A stretch of 64,000 nucleotides of DNA from Candidatus Methylomirabilis sp. (lineage in GTDB: Bacteria; Muiribacteriota; Ozemobacteria; Ozemobacterales; Ozemobacteraceae): positions 1 through 64,000 of the forward strand of contig DYKG01000008.1 of the NCBI GenBank assembly GCA_020722725.1. The letters run 5' to 3'. A program made the translations under genes and the position numbers. A model generated the notes under the pieces. That model saw only the letters and a list, made by a program, of their open reading frames with translations, did not search any database and was not told where the DNA came from. This document shows, one piece after another, positions 50,345-58,821 of this stretch (positions are counted from its first letter, which is position 1; each line of letters opens with the position of its first letter).

Positions 50345-51508
50345 TTAATTCAAATCAATCTGGTATTTTTTAGAATAGTATTCTGAACTTTGGGGGCGGC
50401 GACGAAAATCTTCGGTTACGATTCCGGGTCGCAGATAGATGCCGGGGGTTGCCGATACCGCTTCGGTCTGGTTCGAGTTGTATTTTTTGTCAAGCAGATC
50501 GATGTTTAAAACAAATGAGGTAAAAATATTCAGCACCAGCAGTATAAGCAGCTGTTGTCCGCTGAAATTAAAATGCCAGGCAAGCAGTGGAAAAATAAGA
50601 AGAAGCAGGGGCAGCTGGTAAGAAATTTCCAATGGAATTTTAAAAAATAGCATTGAATGAATCAGCAGGGCAGTCAGAACAGACAAGTTTACCAGGTTAC
50701 CAGGATTGCTTTTTTGAAGAAAAAGTCGGTTTTTCCAGGCGCAGACCAGCAGCCACAAAGTCGGTAAGAGACCGAATAAAAAAAGATTTTTGTAGAGAAA
50801 TCGCGAGACGTGCCCAAACAATGACCATTCTACCGCCGCGTAACTGAAAAAACCGAAGCTGTAGCCGGCGCTGCGATAGCCTGGAAAAAACAGGGATAAT
50901 GTAAGAAACATTGCCAGAAGCGTTGAAACGGTAAGTCTGGAAAAGCCTGTTTTATCGTATCTGTAAGTTTTAAAGAGAAAATACAGATAAATGGCAAGAA
51001 TCAGCAGAGCGTTTCCTGGTCGGGATGATAGGGCCGTCGCAGTTGCCGGTGCCGCCATCAGAGGCCGGCCATCAATAAGCAGCCGCAGCGCCAGAAGAAT
51101 GAAAAAAAGGCTGTAGATGTAATCGATCGAGGTGGTGGCGGCCAGCACGAACCAGGGGTTGAAAGCTACGCACAGCACCAGCAGCAGCGCGGATTTTTCC
51201 GGCATAAAAATGCTCAGCATTCGATGAAAAAGGTATAAGGATGCCACGGCAAGTAATGCCGATACCGCGTTTGAAAGCCAGTGCCCCGCAAGGTAAGAGC
51301 TGATACCGATGATCAATTCGGGAACCAGATAACCTGGTGGGCGTGAGAACTGATAACCCTCGCCATTGATGAGTTGGCGGCCACTGCGAATCATAAGATA
51401 AGTGTCGCAGTCGTTGCCGAAACCCCCAAGCCCGATCAGAATATAGATTGCCAGCAACAGCGCCAAAGGCAGGCGCAGGTTGATCGTTTTTTCAGTCTCT
51501 GAGTTCAT
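50345..51508 (-). CDS. GT-C-like polytopic membrane protein
   Basis: A 387-residue protein with about 9-10 membrane helices. After helix 1 comes a loop GGFGNDCDTYLMIRSGRQLINGEGYQFSRPPGYLV. This is the plan of GT-C glycosyltransferases of the PMT/ArnT type, with acidic residues after TM1 and R-P-P-G-Y-L. The donor would be a lipid-linked sugar. ATG 51508 is chosen because hydrophobic sequence starts soon after; the 50 upstream codons look non-coding. Convergent with gnd. Confidence 0.7.
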   Translation of the reverse strand: MNSETEKTINLRLPLALLLAIYILIGLGGFGNDCDTYLMIRSGRQLINGEGYQFSRPPGYLVPELIIGISSYLAGHWLSNAVSALLAVASLYLFHRMLSIFMPEKSALLLVLCVAFNPWFVLAATTSIDYIYSLFFILLALRLLIDGRPLMAAPATATALSSRPGNALLILAIYLYFLFKTYRYDKTGFSRLTVSTLLAMFLTLSLFFPGYRSAGYSFGFFSYAAVEWSLFGHVSRFLYKNLFLFGLLPTLWLLVCAWKNRLFLQKSNPGNLVNLSVLTALLIHSMLFFKIPLEISYQLPLLLLIFPLLAWHFNFSGQQLLILLVLNIFTSFVLNIDLLDKKYNSNQTEAVSATPGIYLRPGIVTEDFRRRPQSSEYYSKKYQIDLN

Positions 51509-51644
51509 CGGTCTATAAGTAACAGCAAAACCGGCTGATGTCCAGTCAGGTTGGATTAAAAAGTTTAAGCAGGGGCTGTGTAAAATCTTAATTTTGTGGT
51601 ATGTTTCTTCGTTCAAATTTGAAACCTGTGAAAAGGAACCAGCA

Positions 51645-51653
51645 ATGCCATGA
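51645..51653 (+). CDS. Met-Pro-stop mini-ORF overlapping proS start
   Basis: ATG CCA TGA at 51645-51653 has AAGGA (51633-51637) 7 nt upstream, the ideal distance. The proS ATG at 51650 lies inside it in another frame and is 12 nt from the same site. Candidate regulatory mini-ORF; expression is inferred. Confidence 0.4.
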   Translation: MP

Positions 51654-52903
51654 GACAATCAAGACTTTTTACCAAAACTTCCAAGACTCTGCCAAAAGAC
51701 GAAGTGAGCATAAATTCGCAGCTTCTGTTGAAAAGCGGTTTTATCGATAAGGAATTTGCTGGTGTCTATTCGTTTCTGCCTCTTGGGCATCGCGTTCTGA
51801 ACAAGATCATCAACGTCATTCGTCAGGAAATGAACGCCATCGACGGCCAGGAAATTCTCATGACCGCGCTGCAGTCGCCTCAGACCTGGGAACCAACCGA
51901 CCGCTGGGATGACGCGAAAATGGATGTGTGGTTCAAGACCGAATTGAAAAACGGCAGTCAGCTTGGTCTGGCACCAACTCATGAAGAGCCTCTGACAAAA
52001 ATGATGAAAAAGTTTATCAACTCCTATAAAGATCTGCCGGCCTATGCCTATCAGTTTCAGACCAAGTTTCGCAATGAAACCCGGGCAAAATCGGGGATCT
52101 TGCGCACCCGTGAATTCATCATGAAGGATCTCTACTCTTTCTGCCGCGACCAGGCTGAGCTCGATGAATATTATGAACGCGCAAAGAATGCCTATATTAA
52201 GATTTTCAATCGCCTTGGTATCGGTGAAATAACCTATGTTACCTATGCTTCGGGTGGCACTTTCAGCAAATTCAGCCATGAATTTCAGACTTTGTGCGAA
52301 TATGGCGAAGACTTGATCTATATCAACGAAGAAAAGAAAATCGCGATCAACCGCGAGATTTTCGTCGATGAAGTAATCGCTGAATTCGGCCTGAGCCGCA
52401 ATGATTTCGTGGAAAAGAAGGCCATCGAGGTTGGCAATATTTTCAAACTGGGAACCAAATTTTCTGATGGCCTGAGCCTTCAGTATGTCGATGAAAAAGG
52501 TGAAAGAAAGCCGGTAATCATGGGCAGTTACGGCATCGGGCCCGGCCGCGTCATGGGTACCATTGTTGAAACGCACAATGATGAAAAAGGCATTATCTGG
52601 CCGAAAGAAGTTGCACCGTATCAGGTACACATCGTTTCGCTCGGCAAAGAAGAAAGCATTATGGCCGAATCAGAAAAGCTTTATCGCATGCTGAACGAAA
52701 ATGGCTTCGAAACCCTTTGGGATGACCGGGTCAACCTGAACCCCGGTGCTAAATTCGCTGACTCAGATCTGATCGGATGCCCGGTTCGTGTTACTGTCAG
52801 CGGCAAGAACATCGAAAATCGCCAGTATGAAGTCAAACGTCGCTCTGGTGGCGAAGTTGAATTTATCCCCCAGGATAACATCATCGATTATCTGAATAAG
52901 TAA
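51650..52903 (+). CDS. proS: Prolyl-tRNA synthetase, short form
   Basis: A 417-residue class II synthetase that charges tRNA-Pro. Motif 1 region is GVYSFLPLGHRVLNKI. Motif 2 is FRNETRAKSGILRTREFIMKD. Motif 3 is GSYGIGPGRVMGT, where the usual final Arg is present. An anticodon-binding domain (VHIVSLGKE...GFETLWDDR) ends the protein. The editing insertion (INS) of bacterial-type ProRS is missing, so it cannot clear Ala-tRNA-Pro itself. A Met-Pro mini-ORF overlaps its start. Confidence 0.93.
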   Translation: MRQSRLFTKTSKTLPKDEVSINSQLLLKSGFIDKEFAGVYSFLPLGHRVLNKIINVIRQEMNAIDGQEILMTALQSPQTWEPTDRWDDAKMDVWFKTELKNGSQLGLAPTHEEPLTKMMKKFINSYKDLPAYAYQFQTKFRNETRAKSGILRTREFIMKDLYSFCRDQAELDEYYERAKNAYIKIFNRLGIGEITYVTYASGGTFSKFSHEFQTLCEYGEDLIYINEEKKIAINREIFVDEVIAEFGLSRNDFVEKKAIEVGNIFKLGTKFSDGLSLQYVDEKGERKPVIMGSYGIGPGRVMGTIVETHNDEKGIIWPKEVAPYQVHIVSLGKEESIMAESEKLYRMLNENGFETLWDDRVNLNPGAKFADSDLIGCPVRVTVSGKNIENRQYEVKRRSGGEVEFIPQDNIIDYLNK

Positions 52904-52941
52904 TCTGATTCTACAAAAATATACTTAAGATTTGTTTCAAC

Positions 52942-52984
52942 AACGGTCATTTTGACCCATTGTGTGGGTTCAATGACCGTTTTG
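52942..52984 (+). terminator. proS terminator, REP-like hairpin
   Basis: AACGGTCATT (52942-52951) pairs with AATGACCGTT (52972-52981), with inner ACCCA/TGGGT. TTTT follows. It shares CATTTTGAC and TCAATGACCGT with the hairpin at 32802-32838. The rest of the gap to 53137 holds GCGAGCTT and AAGCTC segments and no gene. Confidence 0.7.
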
Positions 52985-53137
52985 GTTTTCGACCCTGCTT
53001 CGCTTAATCTGCGAACGGTTGGCGAGCTTCACAAGGTTTATACAAAAGCTCATTGAACAATTTATTACTGTCATCGCTCGCCGAGCTTTTGCCCTGAATC
53101 AGCCAATCTGGTTTTTGAGCTGGTTACAGATTTAAAA

Positions 53138-55156
53138 TTAAAAATTGAATTGTGGGTGATTGCGAAGTTTATGGCAAAGGTCGGTTTTATCTTCTTCAGA
53201 AAGGTGGTTTTGAAAGGGCAGCTGATTCTGACAGAAATTTTTGAGCCAGTCACGATTCAAAAGTGCTGAAGACCATGGGTGATTGGCACTGGTTTTATTA
53301 GGCAGATAAGCAACCGTCGATTCACCGCTGAAAGAGGTGCTGACACCGCGACCCACCATAAAACCCGCAGAAAGAAGGGCAAGTCTTGCTTCAATGCTGT
53401 TGATTGAAGTGATCAATTCGGTTGGGCGACCGTTGCACAGTCTTTTTATCGTTGCGAAGGTATCGCTTTGCCAAAGTTCGGTTTCGCTGTCTGGGGAAAA
53501 GGGATCATAAAAAATCAGATGAGGTGGTGCAGCGCGTGCCATTGATACGCGAATATCACCATCGAGCATTTGAATCGAGATCAAACCAGAAGGGTGGTTC
53601 CATTCATCCTGTGTCAGCAGTTTGTGGGGGGCGCTGTGGCGAAGATGGGGAAATCGATTCGGGTCTTTGCAGGCAAGTTTGAGCGGGTCTAAATCTTTCT
53701 CGAAGGTGAAAATATGTATTGGTCTTAATTTGCCGTAATGGCTCAACAGTTCTTCGCTGCAGTTTATTATCGCCATCAGGTTGGTGGCGGCTCCGAGCCA
53801 GATATCCCAGATTATGAGCGGTTCCTCTGAAAAGTTCAACAGTTTTTGATTTAGCCGAGCCTGCTCAATGTATAATTTTACCGCATCTTTTTCAGGCTGG
53901 CTGGCAGAAATGAAAATTTCTCCTGAGCTTATCTGGCGGATACTTGAGGTGCCTTCTTCAAGATCGACAATTTCATAATCTCCAAGGCGGGCTGGTTTGG
54001 GAGATGATTTTACTCTTGGTGGAACTCCAGGGTTCTGCTCGTCTTTGCGATCGAGCTCGCTTTTCATTGCTTCATAAAATGACCAGAAAGTGCCCGCCAG
54101 AATGTTCTCGCGTATCTCATGCATCAGGCGGTGGTAATAATGAACATTATGAAAGGTTAGAAGCTCGTTACCAAGAATTTCGCCGGCTTTTATCAGATGA
54201 TGCAGGTAAGCCCGGCTGTAATTGCGGCAGGCATGGCAAGAGCAGCGGCTGTCGATGGGCTTTTCTGACATTTTATAAACCTGGCGGCGAAAGTGGATCA
54301 TACCATGGGAAGTGAAGGCAACGCCACGGTGGGCCAGCTGCGATGGCATGATGCAGTCGAACATGTCAACGCCGCGATGAACTGCTTCGAGAATATCGAG
54401 TGGGGTTCCTACTCCCATAAGGTAGCGGGGCAGGCTGTCGGGGATCAAGTCGGTGACCAGGCCGGTGAATTCATACCGTTCCTGCTGGGTTTCGCCGACT
54501 GCCAGACCGCCAATGGCGAGCCCGTCAAACGGCAGTTTCTTAAGAAACTCAGAGCTTAATTCGCGCAACTCCGGAAAACATGCACCCTGGATAATGCCGA
54601 AAAGAGCCTGGGGTGAGTCGCCCCTGGCTTCGAGCGATCGTACTGCCCACCGGTGGGTCAATTCAACCGCCCGTTTTGCCTGATCAAAATCTGCTTTGCT
54701 GGGTATGCACTGGTCGAGCACCATCATGATATCGCTGCCGATGGCCCGCTGCATTTCAATACTGGTTTCTGGAGATAGAAGAAAAGTTTTGCCATCGACG
54801 TAGCTTTGAAAAGTTGCGCCTTCTTCATTCATGGCTCTTGCATGGGGCAGAGAAAAAATTTGAAATCCCCCCGAATCGGTTAAAACCGGACCCTTCCAGT
54901 TCATGAAGCTGTGAATGCCGCCGAATTTTTTAAAAACTTCGATGCCTGGGCGCAGCAGCAGGTGATAAGTATTGGCAAGAATTATCTGAGAGCCGGCATC
55001 TACCAGGCCTTCGACGGTAAGGCCCTTTACTGATGCCTGAGTGCCTACCGGCATGAATACGGGCGTTTTTATTTCGCCATGCATAGTATGCATGCGCCCG
55101 GCCCGGGCTTTTGAGCCAGTTGCCCGACGTTCAAGGCTGAAGCTGAATTTCGCCAT
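53138..55156 (-). CDS. tgt: Queuine tRNA-ribosyltransferase fused to MnmC-type methyltransferase domain
   Basis: A 672-residue fusion. Residues 1 to about 375 are Tgt, which swaps G34 of tRNA for queuine/preQ1: TPVFMPVGTQASVKGLT, LANTYHLLLRPG, LTDSGGFQIFSL, FGIIQGACFPELR, GLAIGGLAVGE, DMFDCIMPSQLAHRG and the zinc site CSCHACRNYSRAYLHHL. After a Pro/Lys linker, residues about 395-640 match the DUF752/MnmC methyltransferase: LIIWDIWLGAATNLMAII, LIFYDPFSPDSETELW and LLSAGFMVGRG. Its glycine motif is degenerate. MnmC acts on U34, so both halves point to the wobble base. I do not know this fusion as a described protein. Confidence 0.88.
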   Translation of the reverse strand: MAKFSFSLERRATGSKARAGRMHTMHGEIKTPVFMPVGTQASVKGLTVEGLVDAGSQIILANTYHLLLRPGIEVFKKFGGIHSFMNWKGPVLTDSGGFQIFSLPHARAMNEEGATFQSYVDGKTFLLSPETSIEMQRAIGSDIMMVLDQCIPSKADFDQAKRAVELTHRWAVRSLEARGDSPQALFGIIQGACFPELRELSSEFLKKLPFDGLAIGGLAVGETQQERYEFTGLVTDLIPDSLPRYLMGVGTPLDILEAVHRGVDMFDCIMPSQLAHRGVAFTSHGMIHFRRQVYKMSEKPIDSRCSCHACRNYSRAYLHHLIKAGEILGNELLTFHNVHYYHRLMHEIRENILAGTFWSFYEAMKSELDRKDEQNPGVPPRVKSSPKPARLGDYEIVDLEEGTSSIRQISSGEIFISASQPEKDAVKLYIEQARLNQKLLNFSEEPLIIWDIWLGAATNLMAIINCSEELLSHYGKLRPIHIFTFEKDLDPLKLACKDPNRFPHLRHSAPHKLLTQDEWNHPSGLISIQMLDGDIRVSMARAAPPHLIFYDPFSPDSETELWQSDTFATIKRLCNGRPTELITSINSIEARLALLSAGFMVGRGVSTSFSGESTVAYLPNKTSANHPWSSALLNRDWLKNFCQNQLPFQNHLSEEDKTDLCHKLRNHPQFNF

Positions 55157-55345
55157 CAATCAGATTTCCGTGGTTTCAATTGATTATCTATCTTGGAGAA
55201 AAATTTTAACCGTGAAAGATTTATAAGTCAAAGCAAATCTGTTATTCTTTCGTTTGAGAATAAACCTTGCAAAATAAGGTCTGGATAATGTTTGAGAAAA
55301 ATGGTGCGGTTGAGTTCGATATCTATAACTAAAATGAGGTTGCCA

Positions 55346-55748
55346 ATGAAAATGCAAAATTCTTATTGTGGATGATGAACCGGTTAATTGCCGACTTTTG
55401 CGGGAATACCTTGCTGGCCATGCATGTTGCGATGCGGTTTTAAATGGTGAAGATGCGATAAAAATGTTTGAACTGGCTCATAAAACAAGGAATTCCTATC
55501 AAATGATTTTACTTGATATTGCGATGCCTGACATGGACGGCATGGAGGTTCTTGAAAAAATCAGGTCTTATGAAGAGAGCTGCGGTATACCCCTGGGCAG
55601 GGGGGTAAAAATAATAATGGTCACTGCCCTTAAAGAAACCTTTATGCAGTCCTTCAAGAAGGGTGCCGAAGATTATATTTTGAAGCCCGTCGAACTTAAT
55701 GCCCTGCTCGGTAAGTTAAATGAGCACCTTGGGTCCATTCAGGCCTGA
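55346..55748 (+). CDS. Receiver-domain response regulator with 5' frameshift
   Basis: A single CheY-like receiver of about 130 residues with no output domain: phosphoacceptor in MILLDIAMPDMDG, IIMVTALKE and lysine in YILKPVE. The first strand KILIVDDEPVNCRLL is present. GAGG 7 nt before ATG 55346 marks the true start, but the C at 55355 (ATGAAAATG-C-AAAATT) puts the ATG out of frame, giving stop after 9 codons. In frame only GTG 55368, inside the D-D motif, could start. Sequencing error, decay or frameshifting are all possible. Confidence 0.75.
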
Positions 55749-57861
55749 GAGTTTCGGCCCAGCTGCTTTTCAAGTTTTCGGCGAAGGTCTTGTGGTTCAA
55801 ATGGTTTGGCGAGATAGTCGTTCATTCCTGCTTTGAGGCAGGCTTCCCGGTCGCCCTTCATCGCTTTGGCGGTCACCCCGATTACCGGCACATTCTGGTT
55901 CGGTCCCTGATTTCTTCGCAACTCTTCAACGATCATCAGCCCATTCCAGCCTGGCAGGCACCAGTCCATGATTACTGCATCGAATCTCTGTCGGTGCAAA
56001 ATTTCCGTGGCCTTGATCCCATTGTCGACGCTTACCACCTGATACCCCAGATCAACCATGCACTGGGTGGCAAATTTTAAACAGAATTTGTCGTCTTCAA
56101 CCAGCAGGATGGTAATGTTACCTGGTTCAGGTCTGGTTGATCGCCCGGCATGCATGGCCTTATCAGAAGTCTGAGACTCTTTTAAGACTTTTTCTCCGGG
56201 CAAATCAAATGGAATATGAAAAAAGAATTCTGACCCCTTGCCCAGGGTGCTGCAACAACCCATGGTTCCGCCCATCAGGTCAACCAGGCGTTTGGAAATA
56301 GCCAGCCCGAGCCCGGTACCGCCGAATTTCCTTGTCGTGCTTGAGTTGGCCTGGGTGAATTTTCCGAAAATTTTGGGCAGATCGTTTTGCGAAATACCTA
56401 TTCCGGAATCTTCTACGGTAACATCGGCAAAAAAAGTATCATCTTCACTCTTGTGGCAGAAGGCTTTGATAAAGACATAGCCCTCACGGGTAAATTTTAC
56501 CGCATTGCCGATCAGATTGATCATGACCTGTCTTACTCTCTGGTGGTCACCGGAAACATCGTTTTCAAGCAGGAACCTGTCAAGCTCGAAGGTGATTTTA
56601 ATCCCTTTTTCAATCGCCTTGGGTTCAAACAAGCTGACTATTTCTCTCACCATTGCACCGAATGAGAACGGTATTTTCTCAAGAATAAGCCGGTTTGCTT
56701 CAATTTTTGAAAGATCGAGAATGTCGTCGATCAATGCCAGCAGAAGAGAGCCTGAAGATTTCACCGTAAGGGCGTAATCACGTTGTCGTTCATCCAGTCT
56801 GGTATTGAGCATAAGACTTATAAAGCCAAGAACCGAGTTCATCGGGGTGCGGATTTCATGACTCATGTTGGCGAGAAATTCACTTTTTGCCAGGTTTGCT
56901 GACTCAGCCTCTTCTTTTGATTTTTTCAACTGCTTTTCGAATTCTTTTCTCGCGGCAATTTCTCTGGCAAGCTCGGCGTTTGCCTTTTCAAGTTTGCTGG
57001 TGCGATCTCTTACCCTTTTTTCGAGAGTGTCGAGAGTTTGTTTCAGCGCGATTTCTGCATTTTTGCGGGCAGTTATCTCGGTAATTATCAACACTGCGCG
57101 ATTGAGTGAAGATGATGGTGATTTTATGGAGCTGCAAACCAGGGAAAGGTATTTGATTGAATTTTTTACCAGTATTTCCAGTTCATCCTGGTAAATCACC
57201 TTTTCGGTAATGCAGTGCGTTATTCCCTGGCGTAAATTGCGCGCCGCGTTTTCCTGAAAGTAGCTCCAGACTGGCTGATTGATTATCTCATCATAATCTT
57301 TTTCGAGAATTCGCATGCCCGAGCCATTTATGACAAGTAATCTGCCTACTTCGTCAATCAGGCTCACCCAGTTGGGCGAGGCCTCGATAAGGCTCTGATA
57401 CTTAATGTCTGAATTGGCCACAAGCAGAGAAGAAAGCTTCATTCTTTCTGTAAGTGTTCTCTGAAGGGCTTCTTCTGTTTTTTTCAGGGCAGTAACATCC
57501 GCGAAAATTGCAACCATGCAGCTTTTTCCCTCGCAGCACATGTTACATGGGTGCATTTCGAGGGAGAGATAAAGAACTTTGCCTTCCTGAGCCTGAAATT
57601 CAATCATTGCAGGCTTTTTTCTGCCCTCATGAAAAGAAAGAAAAATTTGTTTTATCTGTGGTTTTAAGGTCTCTGAAAATAGCGAAAAAGGCTTATCCCT
57701 GAGCTTTTTTCCGGGCTGATCGAAAACAATCGACAGCTAACGGGGTTCAACTTTATAATTTCACCTTCGCCATCGATAAGCATTATCGCCGCCGAAGCTT
57801 TCTCGGTAAAAGCCTTGAAAAATCGATCAAACTCGCACGGAAGCGGGCCTTTGTTATCCAT
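55739..57861 (-). CDS. Hybrid sensor histidine kinase, split by a frameshift
   Basis: About 707 residues when joined across a frameshift. A first PAS (SAAIMLIDGEGEIIKLNPVSC) is in an upstream frame ending at 57664. The downstream frame continues with KKLRDKPFSLFSETL, the rest of the PAS region, a second PAS (about residue 160 on), a coiled coil, HisKA (FLANMSHEIRTPMNS), HATPase (INLIGNAVKF, DSGIGIS, GGTGLGLAIS) and a C-terminal receiver (AVIMDWCLPGWNG, LAKPF). The join is the A6 run in GGAAAAAAGC near 57700. ATG 57861 has AAGG. Convergent with the receiver gene, with 10 nt overlap. No transmembrane helix. Confidence 0.8.
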
Positions 57862-57955
57862 AATCAGCCTTATATAATTTTTTACCATTATAACGCCAAT
57901 TTGAAAAAAATAAAATGCTTAAAAAGAGCCTGTTGTGGTTATATTTGGCAATTGT

Positions 57956-57990
57956 TTGAAAAAGAATGAATAAAGTCTATAATCTCAATC
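57956..57990 (+). promoter_or_regulatory. Promoter predicting a leaderless mRNA
   Basis: TTGAAA (57956-57961), 16-nt spacer, perfect TATAAT (57978-57983). ATG 57991 lies 7 nt after the -10, where transcription should start. No Shine-Dalgarno precedes the ATG. Confidence 0.75.
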
Positions 57991-58812
57991 ATGGAGCAAA
58001 GATCATCAATCAAAATTGCCATGGCTCAAAGCAGAATTAAAAGCGATATTGCTGAAAATTGTCGGGCCATTGAAGAGCATATACAAAAGGCTGCCGGAAT
58101 GGGAGCCAGGCTGATTCACCTGCCCGAAGGAGCCTTGTCAGGATATGTGAAAAGTCAGATTACTGACTGGCGGGAATTTGACTGGAATAAGTTTGAAAAC
58201 TCGATCAAAAGCCTTTGTTATGCTGCGGCAAAACATAAAATTTTTGTGGTGGTGGGCGGAGTAAAATCTCTGCCATTTCCCCATCGCCCATATAACAGCC
58301 TTTTCGTTGTCAGCGATAATGGTGAACTTCTCGGGCGCTATGATAAGCGTATGATTTCAAATACCGAATTGAAAAGCTGGTTCACTCCGGGGCAAAAACC
58401 TTTTGTTTTTTCAATTGATGGTTATCGATTTGGTCTGGCAACCTGTATTGAAATTAATTTCCCCGAAATTTTTCTTGATTACGGTCGTCAGAACGTCGAT
58501 TGCATCCTCTGCTCATCCTACTCTGAAAATCTGTTCTTCAAGACTTTGGCACAGGCTCACGCATCATTTAACAGCTGTTGGTTCAGCCTTGTCGTTCCTG
58601 CAAATGTCAGTAATACAATGTCGAGCCTGGCATGCGGGCCTGATGGTAAGGTTATAAAAACTGCAAGAAAGAACAGCGCCAGCCTGACTTGCTTTGAAAT
58701 TGTTCCGGCAGATCCATCTTTTGAGATTGCCCTTCAACGAGCCCGCCCCTGGCGACAGAAAGTCCGGTCAGCGGATTTCTATAAGCCTTATCAAATAATT
58801 GCTGAAAGTTAA
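57991..58812 (+). CDS. Nitrilase-superfamily amidohydrolase
   Basis: A 273-residue carbon-nitrogen hydrolase. The triad is visible: Glu in LIHLPEGALSGY, Lys in GRYDKRMISNTE and Cys in GLATCIEINFPE. Members hydrolyse amides or nitriles, or use glutamine as ammonia donor; the substrate is not evident. It opens the plus-strand series to the lactate dehydrogenase genes and has its own promoter. The pyruvate-kinase-like gene follows by 9 nt. Confidence 0.88.
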   Translation: MEQRSSIKIAMAQSRIKSDIAENCRAIEEHIQKAAGMGARLIHLPEGALSGYVKSQITDWREFDWNKFENSIKSLCYAAAKHKIFVVVGGVKSLPFPHRPYNSLFVVSDNGELLGRYDKRMISNTELKSWFTPGQKPFVFSIDGYRFGLATCIEINFPEIFLDYGRQNVDCILCSSYSENLFFKTLAQAHASFNSCWFSLVVPANVSNTMSSLACGPDGKVIKTARKNSASLTCFEIVPADPSFEIALQRARPWRQKVRSADFYKPYQIIAES

Positions 58813-58821
58813 AACCACAAA

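Noticed and set aside
57944-57959. Second sigma54-like site, TGGCAATTGTTTGAAA
   Set aside because: The -12 GC is missing, and the same bases form part of a much better sigma70-type promoter.
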